Virus record (IMG/VR): IMGVR_UViG_3300044522_000204
Span: 1 to 22,429 of that record
Reading direction: 5' to 3' (one strand)
DNA from: a virus
Length of the DNA: 22,429 nt
The translations under genes and the position numbers were made by a program. Each line of letters opens with the position of its first letter. The stretch's first letter is position 1. Shown one piece after another: positions 5,860 to 10,880 of the stretch. A model generated the notes under the pieces. It was not told the origin of the DNA. It did not search any database and worked only from the letters and a program-made list of their open reading frames with translations.

Positions 5860-7442
5860 TGCTTCGTGACTATCAGCAGCGCACCATCGACCAGCTTTAC
5901 GCTTGGTTCGCGGCAGGCAACGCTGGCAACCCGTGTCTGGTGTTGCCAACCGGCAGCGGCAAGAGTCACATCGTTGCGGCGCTCTGCAAAGACGCCATTC
6001 AAAGCTGGCCCGATACCCGCATATTGATGCTGACCCATGTTCGAGAGCTTATCAGCCAGAATGCCGCCAAGATGCGAGAGCATTGGCCCAACGCGCCGAT
6101 GGGGATTTATTCTGCCGGGTTAAATCGCAAGGTGTTGGGTGAGCCGATCACGTTTGCCGGAATCCAATCGGTGCGGACAAAGGCGCAACAGATCGGTCAT
6201 GTCGATCTCGTCATCATCGACGAATGCCACCTTGTCAGCCACAAAGATGAAGGCGGCTACCGGGTGCTGCTGGCCGATCTGCTCGCCATCAACCCGGCGC
6301 TGCGTGTGGTGGGCCTGACAGCCACGCCTTACAGGCTGGGGCATGGCCTAATCACCGACGCGCCTGCGCTGTTTCACGCCCTGATCGAACCGGTCTCAAT
6401 TGAGGAACTGATCTATAAGGGGCATCTCTCAACGCTCCGTAGCAAGCAGTGTCAAACATCATTTGACACTAGCGGCGTCCACAAACGCGGCGGCGAGTTC
6501 ATCGACAGCGAGTTGCAGGCGGCGGTTGATACCGAAGATAACAATCTAGCCGTTGTCTACGAAGTCATAGGGCGGGCTGGCGACCGCAAGGCATGGTTGT
6601 TCTTCTGCGCTGGCGTCCACCATGCCGAAGCAATCGCGGCGCTGCTAAACCGATATGGAATCGCGGCAGCTTGCGTAACTGGCGCAACACCGAAGGCCGA
6701 GCGCGACAGGATTTTGACGGACTTTAAGTGCGGGAAAATTAGGGCGTTGACCAACGCCAATGTCCTAACCACCGGCTTTGACTATCCCGACATCGACCTG
6801 ATTGCCATGCTGCGCCCGACCATGAGTCCAAGCCTGTATGTCCAGATGGCCGGGCGCGGGATGCGGGTCAAAAGCCACACCGACCATTGTTTAGTGCTGG
6901 ACTTCGCCGGGGTTGTGGCAACGCATGGCCCAATCACCGCCATAGAACCCAGAAAGCGCCGTGGCGAAGGTGATGGCGAAGCGCCGGTCAAGGTCTGCGA
7001 TGCCTGCAATGAATTGGTGCATATCAGCGCCAAGGTTTGCCCGACTTGCGGCGAAGCCTTCCCGGCACCTGAGCCGGTGGAGTTGACGCTGCACCACGAT
7101 GACATCATGGGCGTAGAGGCGGCAGAGATGACCGTGCAAAGCTGGCAATGGAGGCGACACACCAGCCGGGCCAGTGGCAAGGATATGCTGCTAGTGTCCT
7201 ATTATGGTGGCCTGAGTGACCCGGCGGTGTCCGAGTATTTCCCGGTTACGCACGATGGCTATGCTGGCCAGAAGGCGCTGGCGGCAGTGGCCGATATTGC
7301 ACAAAGTGGCGGAGTGGCGTTTAGTGGAGCCATCACGCTTGATGATTGGGCCGACCGGCTCAACGCTGGCGCGACACCCGCGACGATCAATTACCGCCGC
7401 GATGGGAAGTTTTACAGAGTGCTACGGAGGGGATGGGCATGA
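5859..7442 (+). CDS. SF2 DEAD/DEAH-type helicase with C-terminal zinc ribbon
   Basis: The 527-residue protein has the superfamily 2 motifs in order: PTGSGKS at 30-36 (motif I), DECH at 121-124 (II), TATP at 154-157 (III), and QMAGRGMR at 329-336 (VI), preceded by NVLTTGFDYPDID. A CxxC pair at 380/383 and another at 394/397 form a likely zinc ribbon after the helicase core. About 120 residues of unassigned C-terminal domain follow. It resembles phage-encoded Rad25/UvsW-like helicases, probably acting in branch migration, recombination or origin remodelling with the adjacent exonuclease. GGAGGTGG precedes the ATG, which overlaps the upstream stop by one base (TGATG). The next gene overlaps its stop (ATGA). 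Confidence 0.87.
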   Translation: MLRDYQQRTIDQLYAWFAAGNAGNPCLVLPTGSGKSHIVAALCKDAIQSWPDTRILMLTHVRELISQNAAKMREHWPNAPMGIYSAGLNRKVLGEPITFAGIQSVRTKAQQIGHVDLVIIDECHLVSHKDEGGYRVLLADLLAINPALRVVGLTATPYRLGHGLITDAPALFHALIEPVSIEELIYKGHLSTLRSKQCQTSFDTSGVHKRGGEFIDSELQAAVDTEDNNLAVVYEVIGRAGDRKAWLFFCAGVHHAEAIAALLNRYGIAAACVTGATPKAERDRILTDFKCGKIRALTNANVLTTGFDYPDIDLIAMLRPTMSPSLYVQMAGRGMRVKSHTDHCLVLDFAGVVATHGPITAIEPRKRRGEGDGEAPVKVCDACNELVHISAKVCPTCGEAFPAPEPVELTLHHDDIMGVEAAEMTVQSWQWRRHTSRASGKDMLLVSYYGGLSDPAVSEYFPVTHDGYAGQKALAAVADIAQSGGVAFSGAITLDDWADRLNAGATPATINYRRDGKFYRVLRRGWA

Positions 7443-7630
7443 GACCAGACAAGCCAGATTTTCTGATCGAATATGAAAAGTGGGTGCGCGCTGGGCCACC
7501 GCAATGCTGCCACACCTGCGACCACTTCGGAGGTCGTGGCGAGTGTTTCATATTCAACACACACCCGCCAGCCGAGTTCACCAACAGTCAGGGGGAGTGT
7601 GCGGCATGGTCATACGAAGTCCCATTCTGA
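7439..7630 (+). CDS. Small Cys-rich zinc-finger-like protein
   Basis: The 63-residue protein begins at the ATG overlapping the helicase stop, behind a strong GGAGGGG. An in-frame ATG at 7346 lies deep within the helicase gene and was rejected. Cys23-Cys24, Cys27, Cys36 and Cys54 are the likely metal ligands. The pattern CxTCxH, then a Cys, then PP-x-x-F and GEC resembles the second Cys cluster of the exonuclease encoded upstream (CRTCAH ... C ... P-x-x-F-Q ... GC). It may be a free-standing version of that zinc module. Function is unknown; a DNA- or protein-binding accessory is plausible. Its end overlaps the start of the VRR-NUC gene by 25 bases. Confidence 0.75.
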   Translation: MRPDKPDFLIEYEKWVRAGPPQCCHTCDHFGGRGECFIFNTHPPAEFTNSQGECAAWSYEVPF

Positions 7631-7974
7631 AGGCTGCGCTCCCGACAGAGCATGAAGAGCAGCGTGATCTGGTGCGCTGGTTCCGCCGCAAATATGGGCC
7701 GGTGCGTATCTTCGCCATCCCCAATGGCGGCTATCGCTCCATGACCACCGCAGGCAAGCTGAAGGCCGAAGGCGTTAGCGCGGGCATCCCCGATCTGTTC
7801 GTCCCAGCTTGGCGGCTATGGGTCGAAATGAAGCGACAGAAGGGCGGTCGCTTGTCGCCAGAGCAAGCCGACTGGATCGTGTATCTGGAGAGCGTCGGCT
7901 ACACCTGTCTCGTCTGCCCCGGCTCCGAAAATGCACAGGCCCAGATCGATGCATTCGTTGCTGCGCAGAAATAA
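7606..7974 (+). CDS. VRR-NUC family nuclease
   Basis: The 122-residue protein is a minimal VRR-NUC domain of the PD-(D/E)xK fold. HEEQRDLVRWF (about 16-26) forms the first helix. IPNGGYRS (38-45) and GIPDLF with Asp63 precede VEMKRQKGGRLSPEQADW, with Glu74 and Lys76 as catalytic residues. Such stand-alone phage proteins probably cleave branched or flap DNA structures. The ATG at 7606 follows GGGGAG at good spacing. An upstream in-frame ATG at 7480 would add 42 residues that read as an out-of-frame copy of the previous gene. Placement after the exonuclease and helicase suggests Holliday-junction or replication-fork processing, which is inference. Confidence 0.85.
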   Translation: MVIRSPILKAALPTEHEEQRDLVRWFRRKYGPVRIFAIPNGGYRSMTTAGKLKAEGVSAGIPDLFVPAWRLWVEMKRQKGGRLSPEQADWIVYLESVGYTCLVCPGSENAQAQIDAFVAAQK

Positions 7975-8025
7975 TGCGTCTTGTGCATTTTTGCTATTTA
8001 CAAGGTGCGAGAATGCTAATAGGAC

Positions 8026-8072
8026 TGTCTCAACAGCAACGGGGCAGCGCCCCACCACACGGGAGACACCAG
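8026..8072 (+). promoter_or_regulatory. Leader sharing sequence with the exonuclease leader
   Basis: The 98-bp gap after the VRR-NUC gene ends in a leader with CTCAAC, AGCAACGGG and GGGAGAC. The same blocks in the same order lie at 4823-4848 before the exonuclease gene. Here they are separated by an 18-base insertion that includes a small GGGGC-AGC-GCCCC hairpin (8041-8053). The last block holds the ribosome-binding site. ATTTACAAGG at 7996-8005 resembles the divergent-region dyad arm but no good promoter pair is seen. Confidence 0.4.
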
Positions 8073-8285
8073 ATGCCATTCGCCGATTACACCATGACTT
8101 TTGAAACGATGAGCGAAGCAATTGCTTGCTACGATCTCAAGCGTCTCCCGGTTCAGGGCCAGTCGTATTATGCCGGCACTCGCTTTGCTGATGACGGTCG
8201 CAAGATTCGCGTCTTTGCTCGCAAGCATCACGGCAACGTCGCTCGCTTCACTTTTTCCGAGCGCATGGAGGATTATTCAGCATGA
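8073..8285 (+). CDS. Hypothetical protein, 70 residues
   Basis: I chose the ATG at 8073, preceded by GGGAG at good spacing. An in-frame ATG at 8013 would add 20 low-complexity residues encoded by the leader. The product starts MPFADYTMTFETMSEAI and has a beta-rich, basic C-terminal half (KIRVFARKHHGNVARFTFSE) that could bind nucleic acid. I recognise no family. Its stop overlaps the start of a small membrane protein gene (ATGA). Good codon usage and conserved-looking junctions support coding. It opens the stretch of small early genes. Confidence 0.6.
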   Translation: MPFADYTMTFETMSEAIACYDLKRLPVQGQSYYAGTRFADDGRKIRVFARKHHGNVARFTFSERMEDYSA

Positions 8286-8425
8286 CCCGCTACATCACCA
8301 TCGCCGCGCTGATAGAGCGCGACCGCCGCAATCGCCGCGTTGCCCGTGTAGCCGCCACCGTGGCCGCTGCTGGCCTTGCGCTGGCGATCATCGCCCTGCC
8401 AATCGGTTGGATGCTGACATGGTAG
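8282..8425 (+). CDS. Small one-TM membrane protein, 47 residues
   Basis: Starting from an ATG that overlaps the previous stop, this frame encodes a basic N-terminal segment (IERDRRNRRVAR, about 11-22). One hydrophobic helix rich in Ala, Leu, Ile and Val (about 23-46) follows, ending MLTW. The positive-inside rule predicts a cytoplasmic N-terminus. The frame overlaps the next small membrane gene by 7 bases. It is too short for family assignment. Its place in the early region, far from the lysis genes, argues against a holin and for a host-takeover or superinfection-exclusion role, which is inference. Confidence 0.55.
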   Translation: MTRYITIAALIERDRRNRRVARVAATVAAAGLALAIIALPIGWMLTW

Positions 8426-8538
8426 ACCCAGAGCGCCCCGGCAAGCGCCACCTTAGCTGGCGGCAGTCCGTCGTCGTGATCGTGCTGGCTATCATCGTTG
8501 CGCTGGCACCGTGGCTATCCGCCATCCCGTATAGATAG
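8419..8538 (+). CDS. Small one-TM membrane protein, 39 residues
   Basis: The ATG lies inside the end of the preceding membrane-protein gene (7-base overlap). The product has a charged N-terminus (MVDPERPGKRHLSWRQ) and one strongly hydrophobic helix (about 17-34, SVVVIVLAIIVALAPWL), with a short external end. Its frame is open further upstream, but that part is the shadow of the 8073 gene. With its overlapping partner it forms a pair of tiny single-pass proteins that may act together. No spanin-type lipobox is present. Confidence 0.5.
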   Translation: MVDPERPGKRHLSWRQSVVVIVLAIIVALAPWLSAIPYR

Positions 8539-8548
8539 GAGCAGCCCA

Positions 8549-8734
8549 ATGACTTATCTGCAAAAATTGAGGGCCGCGTACAATGCCGCCCGCGCCTCCA
8601 CCGCACGGGACGATTACGACGCCGTTCTTGACCTTGCCTACGACGCCTTCAGCGCCGCCTACGTTGCCTACAGCGCCGCCGACGCCGCCCGCGCCGCCCT
8701 CGCAGCGCAAGAGCAGGAGCAGACCGATGACTGA
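8549..8734 (+). CDS. Alanine-rich helical paralogue 1
   Basis: The 61-residue product starts MTYLQKLRAAYNAARAS and is dominated by Ala with regularly spaced Tyr, Asp and Val (YDAVLDLAYDAFSAAY), ending LAAQEQEQTDD. It is predicted to be one long amphipathic helix or helical hairpin. I chose the ATG at 8549 behind AGGAG; upstream in-frame codons belong to the preceding gene's shadow. The N-terminal MT-x-L-x-x-L-x-A and C-terminal AAQ-x-x-x-x-TD patterns recur in the next two genes. The three are therefore tandem paralogues. Function is unknown. Coiled-coil assembly or binding of a host helix bundle is possible. Confidence 0.65.
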   Translation: MTYLQKLRAAYNAARASTARDDYDAVLDLAYDAFSAAYVAYSAADAARAALAAQEQEQTDD

Positions 8735-8939
8735 CTTGGAGAGACTGAAGGCCGACCGAGATGCCTGCGGCGCTGCATGGGACGCCGCGCTCGACGCTGT
8801 CTCTGCATCGCGCGCCGCACGGGACGCCTGCGAAGCCGCCGACACCGCCCGACTCGCAGCCCACCGCGCCGCCAACCACGCTGCATGTTACGCCTACCTC
8901 GCCGCCATCGCAGCGCAAGAGAGGGAGACTGACCAATGA
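8727..8939 (+). CDS. Alanine-rich helical paralogue 2
   Basis: The 70-residue product begins MTDLERLKADRDACGAAWDA and ends AAIAAQERETDQ. Between lie Ala-rich repeats with Asp, Arg, His and aromatic residues at regular spacing and three Cys residues. Its ATG overlaps the stop of paralogue 1 by 8 bases, and AGGAG lies upstream. The DNA segment CGCAGCGCAAG at the end of each paralogue stands 26-27 bases before the next ATG. This marks the array as a tandem duplication. It is longer than its sisters, mainly through extra Ala-rich repeats. Function unknown. Confidence 0.65.
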   Translation: MTDLERLKADRDACGAAWDAALDAVSASRAARDACEAADTARLAAHRAANHAACYAYLAAIAAQERETDQ

Positions 8940-9085
8940 CTGAGATCGAGAAACTGACGGCCGCACGGGACGCCGCCGTGGCCGCATGGTACGCCGCCCT
9001 TGACGCCTACAACGCCGCGCTTGACGCTGCTAACGACGCCTACCGCGACGCACTCGCAGCGCAAGCTAAGGAAACTGACCAATGA
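8936..9085 (+). CDS. Alanine-rich helical paralogue 3
   Basis: This 49-residue product starts MTEIEKLTAARDAAVAAWYA and ends LAAQAKETDQ. The middle is a clean amphipathic repeat (ALDAYNAALDAANDAYRDAL). The ATG overlaps paralogue 2's stop (ATGA) behind GGGAG. It is the shortest and most regular member, so it may be closest to the basic repeat unit. After its CGCAGCGCAAG linker another ATG appears at 9082 at the expected distance, but no paralogue follows. Function unknown. Confidence 0.62.
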   Translation: MTEIEKLTAARDAAVAAWYAALDAYNAALDAANDAYRDALAAQAKETDQ

Positions 9086-9094
9086 GTAAACCAC

Positions 9095-9313
9095 ATGGCC
9101 AAGCGCATCATGGACTACGAGATCGACCCGCTATTCAGGACGCCGGGGCTGCCTCGCATCCTGCGATTGCGACAGATCAGGGAGCAGACCTACATGACCC
9201 CCGCCGAGCGGCGCGAATTGAAGCGGCTGGAGGAAACGCAGCAAAACATCGAGTTCCTGTATCACCGGGGGAAACGTCGAGCCGCCCGAAGAAAGCAGAA
9301 CACGGAGTCCTAA
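9095..9313 (+). CDS. Basic helical hypothetical protein, 72 residues
   Basis: The frame from ATG 9095 has the codon pattern of its neighbours, with G or C at most third positions. It encodes a helical, Arg-rich protein (IDPLFRTPGLPRILRLRQ; TPAERRELKRLEETQQNIEF; ending RGKRRAARRKQNTES). The C-terminal basic tail suggests nucleic-acid binding. The competing frame from ATG 9082 has a better ribosome-binding site (AAGGA) but poor codon use over this stretch. Translation here may depend on coupling to paralogue 3, whose stop is 9 bases upstream. No family recognised. Confidence 0.6.
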   Translation: MAKRIMDYEIDPLFRTPGLPRILRLRQIREQTYMTPAERRELKRLEETQQNIEFLYHRGKRRAARRKQNTES

Positions 9314-9381
9314 CCGCAGCGCCGCGTCTTTTACAGGGACGCACTGCCAAAGGTGAGGCCCAACAGTCGCACCGGGTTCGA

Positions 9382-9699
9382 GTGGCTGACGCATACCTGA
9401 CCGGAAACAACACGGTCGCAGAGTTGGCCGTGGAACATGGCGTCTCAGTCTTTACGATCCGCGATTGGATTCGAGACCGCCGCGATACGTTCATGCTTGA
9501 CCACCGCAAGCGCCCGCTGGGGACACGCCGCGACCGAGCGCATGAGCCTAATCTAGTGGTTGGCGTCTACGGCACAGGCGGCACCATGACCGACGAATCT
9601 GTGCGACGGGCGACCCGCGATCTTGAAAAGGCCATTGTGGCAGGATTGGCAGCGCGCGGTCTTGCTCCGCTGCCGTATCGTAGGGAGGTTGCACAATGA
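9382..9699 (+). CDS. Helix-turn-helix protein (start uncertain)
   Basis: The protein has a clear helix-turn-helix: VADAYLTG, then TVAELAVEHG, then SVFTIRDWIRDRR, as in transposase- or sigma-like small DNA-binding domains. A basic linker and a C-terminal helix (SVRRATRDLEKAIVAGLAARG) follow. Between the end of the 72-residue gene and the HTH, the only usual start codon in frame is GTG 9382, which gives 105 residues but has a weak ribosome-binding site. The alternatives are ATG 9082, which would prefix 100 residues, most of them an out-of-frame reading of the previous gene, or a -1 frameshift from that gene. The stop overlaps the next ATG. Probably a regulator; target unknown. Confidence 0.55.
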   Translation: MADAYLTGNNTVAELAVEHGVSVFTIRDWIRDRRDTFMLDHRKRPLGTRRDRAHEPNLVVGVYGTGGTMTDESVRRATRDLEKAIVAGLAARGLAPLPYRREVAQ

Positions 9700-9890
9700 C
9701 ACGCGAAGTCGAAATATTGCATCGCAGCGCAATAGCCTTAGCGGCTATGGAAGCTGCCAAGCGCGCGTTTAAGGCCGCTGAGATTGAAGTTGTCCGTCTA
9801 TGCCGTGAATACGAACAGGCCAACGGCGCGCGTGGTCTAGCACCGCATCATCTGGCACAAAGCTGCCGAGCAAGGGGAATTGAGATATGA
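9696..9890 (+). CDS. Small helical hypothetical protein, 64 residues
   Basis: The ATG overlaps the HTH gene's stop (ATGA) and follows a good AGGGAGG. The product is almost wholly helical, with an Ala-rich amphipathic N-terminal half (SAIALAAMEAAKRAFKAAEI) and a basic end (HHLAQSCRARGIEI). Two Cys residues are too far apart for a finger. No family is recognised. It may be a coiled-coil partner of a neighbouring early protein. Its stop overlaps the RMF-like gene. Confidence 0.6.
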   Translation: MTREVEILHRSAIALAAMEAAKRAFKAAEIEVVRLCREYEQANGARGLAPHHLAQSCRARGIEI

Positions 9891-10054
9891 GCGTCAGCCA
9901 AGGTTACCAAGACGGTCTAGCAGGCCGCAACTGCTCCGACGATAGCGCTGACTATATGCGAGGCTGGGTGACCGGATGGCGCGAACGTATGCTGGCGTGG
10001 AACAGCCTGAGCCAGCCTGTCGGGATCGACGACGTGGAAGGCGCAAAGCGGTGA
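9887..10054 (+). CDS. Ribosome modulation factor-like micro-protein
   Basis: This 55-residue frame starts at an ATG overlapping the previous stop, behind AAGGGGAA. Residues 6-13 (GYQDGLAG) followed by RN and, after about 15 residues, GWVTGWRERM match the layout of ribosome modulation factor (GY-x-AG-x-x-GR ... W-L-x-GW-R-x-A-M). RMF dimerises bacterial 70S ribosomes into inactive 100S particles in slow-growing gammaproteobacteria. Related small proteins occur in phages, where their role is not settled. Here it could bind ribosomes and bias host translation, or only share the fold. It sits near the end of the early unit. The next gene starts at GTG within its stop (GTGA). Confidence 0.6.
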   Translation: MSVSQGYQDGLAGRNCSDDSADYMRGWVTGWRERMLAWNSLSQPVGIDDVEGAKR

Positions 10055-10311
10055 AGGTCACCCTGAACCCGAGGCACTTTCACGTTCGTGCCAAGGCGGC
10101 TGACGGTACGATCTGGCTGACGTGGGAAAAGGGGCTTCTGCCCCTCCGCGTGGTCAAGGACGTGACGAACGACGTGCTGCTCTGCCTCTGCGCCGACCTG
10201 TCCGCAGGCGGTGAGACGCAACTGGTGGAGCGATCTGTGCGATTCAATGACGGTTTTGTGTGCAAAATCACCGTCGAAGTAGTCAGGGATATTATACCCT
10301 CGACGGTATAA
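10051..10311 (+). CDS. Hypothetical protein, last gene of the early unit
   Basis: I place the start at GTG 10051, which overlaps the preceding TGA and follows GGAAGG at about 9 bases. This gives 86 residues. An in-frame ATG at 9976 lies inside the RMF-like gene and would prefix Arg-rich shadow sequence. The product is beta-rich and soluble (TLNPRHFHVRAKAADGTIWL ... ERSVRFNDGFVCKITVEVV), with Cys residues in LLCLCADLS. No family recognised. Its last codons and stop form part of the first ATTATACC dyad, so the palindrome cluster begins within the gene end. Confidence 0.55.
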   Translation: MKVTLNPRHFHVRAKAADGTIWLTWEKGLLPLRVVKDVTNDVLLCLCADLSAGGETQLVERSVRFNDGFVCKITVEVVRDIIPSTV

Positions 10312-10358
10312 TGTAAAATTATACCCTTTATGGTATAACCTTCAAGATCATTGATCTT
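10291..10358. repeat. Three clustered palindromes at the convergent junction
   Basis: Two related dyads lie 27 bp centre to centre: ATTATACC-N6-GGTATAAT (10291-10312) and TTATACC-N6-GGTATAA (10319-10338). Both left arms run on as ATTATACCCT. A third, AAGATCA-T-TGATCTT (10344-10358), overlaps the stop codon of the last late gene. The stretch is much richer in A and T than its surroundings. It may hold paired protein-binding sites, bidirectional transcription ends, or both. Confidence 0.7.
10313..10338 (-). terminator. Possible terminator of the leftward late unit
   Basis: Read leftward, the dyad TTATACC-N6-GGTATAA (10319-10338) forms a 7-bp stem followed at once by TTTTACATT. This is the layout of a weak intrinsic terminator about 20 bases past the last late gene. 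The stem is AT-rich, so efficiency is doubtful. TATAAT within it could instead be a -10 box with TTGAAG 16 bases upstream. Confidence 0.35.
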
Positions 10359-10597
10359 TAGTTAGCCTTGGGGCAGTCTGATTCGCACAGACACGCCCAT
10401 TGGCTATTGTGGGCCTCTATCGCCGCCACTGTCTCCGCCATATCTTTAGTGGCATCGTAGCTAATTGGCGCAGCAATAATGCAATAGCTATTGACGAAAC
10501 CGGGAACGGTCGAAACGGTTGCGCAGCCGCTCATCGCGGGTAGGATCAGGCACAGCGATAGCCGCCTCGCCCAGTTTGATCTGGTGTTCCACAACAT
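10358..10597 (-). CDS. o-spanin (Rz1-like outer-membrane lipoprotein)
   Basis: The 79-residue product has an N-terminal basic segment, a hydrophobic signal (LSLCLILPAMSG) and a lipobox Cys at residue 25 followed by ATVS. This predicts a short outer-membrane lipoprotein. The mature part contains YCIIAAPI and IEAHNSQWACLC, a pattern (HN-x-x-W near a C-terminal Cys) often seen in phage Rz1-like proteins. With the i-spanin it would fuse inner and outer membranes at lysis. The gene starts inside the i-spanin gene in another frame and continues past it, an overlapping spanin arrangement. It is the last gene of the late unit. Confidence 0.8.
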   Translation of the reverse strand: MLWNTRSNWARRLSLCLILPAMSGCATVSTVPGFVNSYCIIAAPISYDATKDMAETVAAIEAHNSQWACLCESDCPKAN

Positions 10598-10706
10598 CTG
10601 CCGCTTCCTTTATGGCTTCCTGCCGCCCCTGCTGCTTCCAACGCTCTTGATCGAAGTGCGCGAACACCCGCTCAATAAGCGCCAGCAGGGACGACAGAAA
10701 TTTCAT
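10488..10706 (-). CDS. i-spanin-like (Rz-like) protein
   Basis: I chose the ATG at 10706, which forms a TGATG overlap with the holin stop; a GTG three bases upstream is in frame. The 72-residue protein has a short hydrophobic N-terminal helix (FLSSLLALIERVFAHF) and a long charged helix (RQEAIKEAADVVEHQIKLGE). The Arg-rich end PDPTRDERLRNRFDRSRFRQ is common in phage Rz-like proteins. The membrane helix is less hydrophobic than in classic Rz. The main support is its position between the holin and the overlapping lipoprotein gene. Confidence 0.7.
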   Translation of the reverse strand: MKFLSSLLALIERVFAHFDQERWKQQGRQEAIKEAADVVEHQIKLGEAAIAVPDPTRDERLRNRFDRSRFRQ

Positions 10707-10879
10707 CACTTGGCTTTTTCTGCCAAGACAACAGCGATCAGGCCAGCAACGGCAGCGACAGCCGACGATGCAGCGGCGTAGAGGTCGCTGGAGACGCCAA
10801 AGGCCAGCGCAAGGCCCGACAGTCCAGCGTAGGTCGATGGCTCTTTAAGGCGCGTCAGGACGAAGTTCACGATAGACAT
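10706..10879 (-). CDS. Holin candidate (small, hydrophobic)
   Basis: The 57-residue product starts at the ATG at 10879 behind AAAGGAAC, which lies within the end of the endolysin gene. Upstream in-frame codons belong to the endolysin gene in another frame. It begins MSIVNFVLTRLKEPSTYAGL. Two hydrophobic stretches (about 18-28 and 31-53) are joined by a short turn with one Asp, and the end is charged (LAEKAK). This matches a common family of small phage holins with a RLKEPSTxAGL start. It would form the membrane lesions that release the endolysin. It lies between the endolysin and spanin genes. Confidence 0.75.
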   Translation of the reverse strand: MSIVNFVLTRLKEPSTYAGLSGLALAFGVSSDLYAAASSAVAAVAGLIAVVLAEKAK

Positions 10880-10880
10880 A

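Noticed and set aside
5434-5949. A 171-codon minus-strand frame
   Set aside because: It is antisense to the exonuclease and helicase genes and has no recognisable domain.
8122-8418. Upstream extension of the 39-residue membrane protein frame
   Set aside because: The extension overlaps the 8073 and 8282 genes out of frame; the ATG at 8419 with a 7-base overlap fits the local pattern better.
9082-9381. N-terminal 100 codons of the long frame leading to the HTH domain
   Set aside because: Third-position base use is poor here and good in the competing 9095 frame; kept only as an alternative start.
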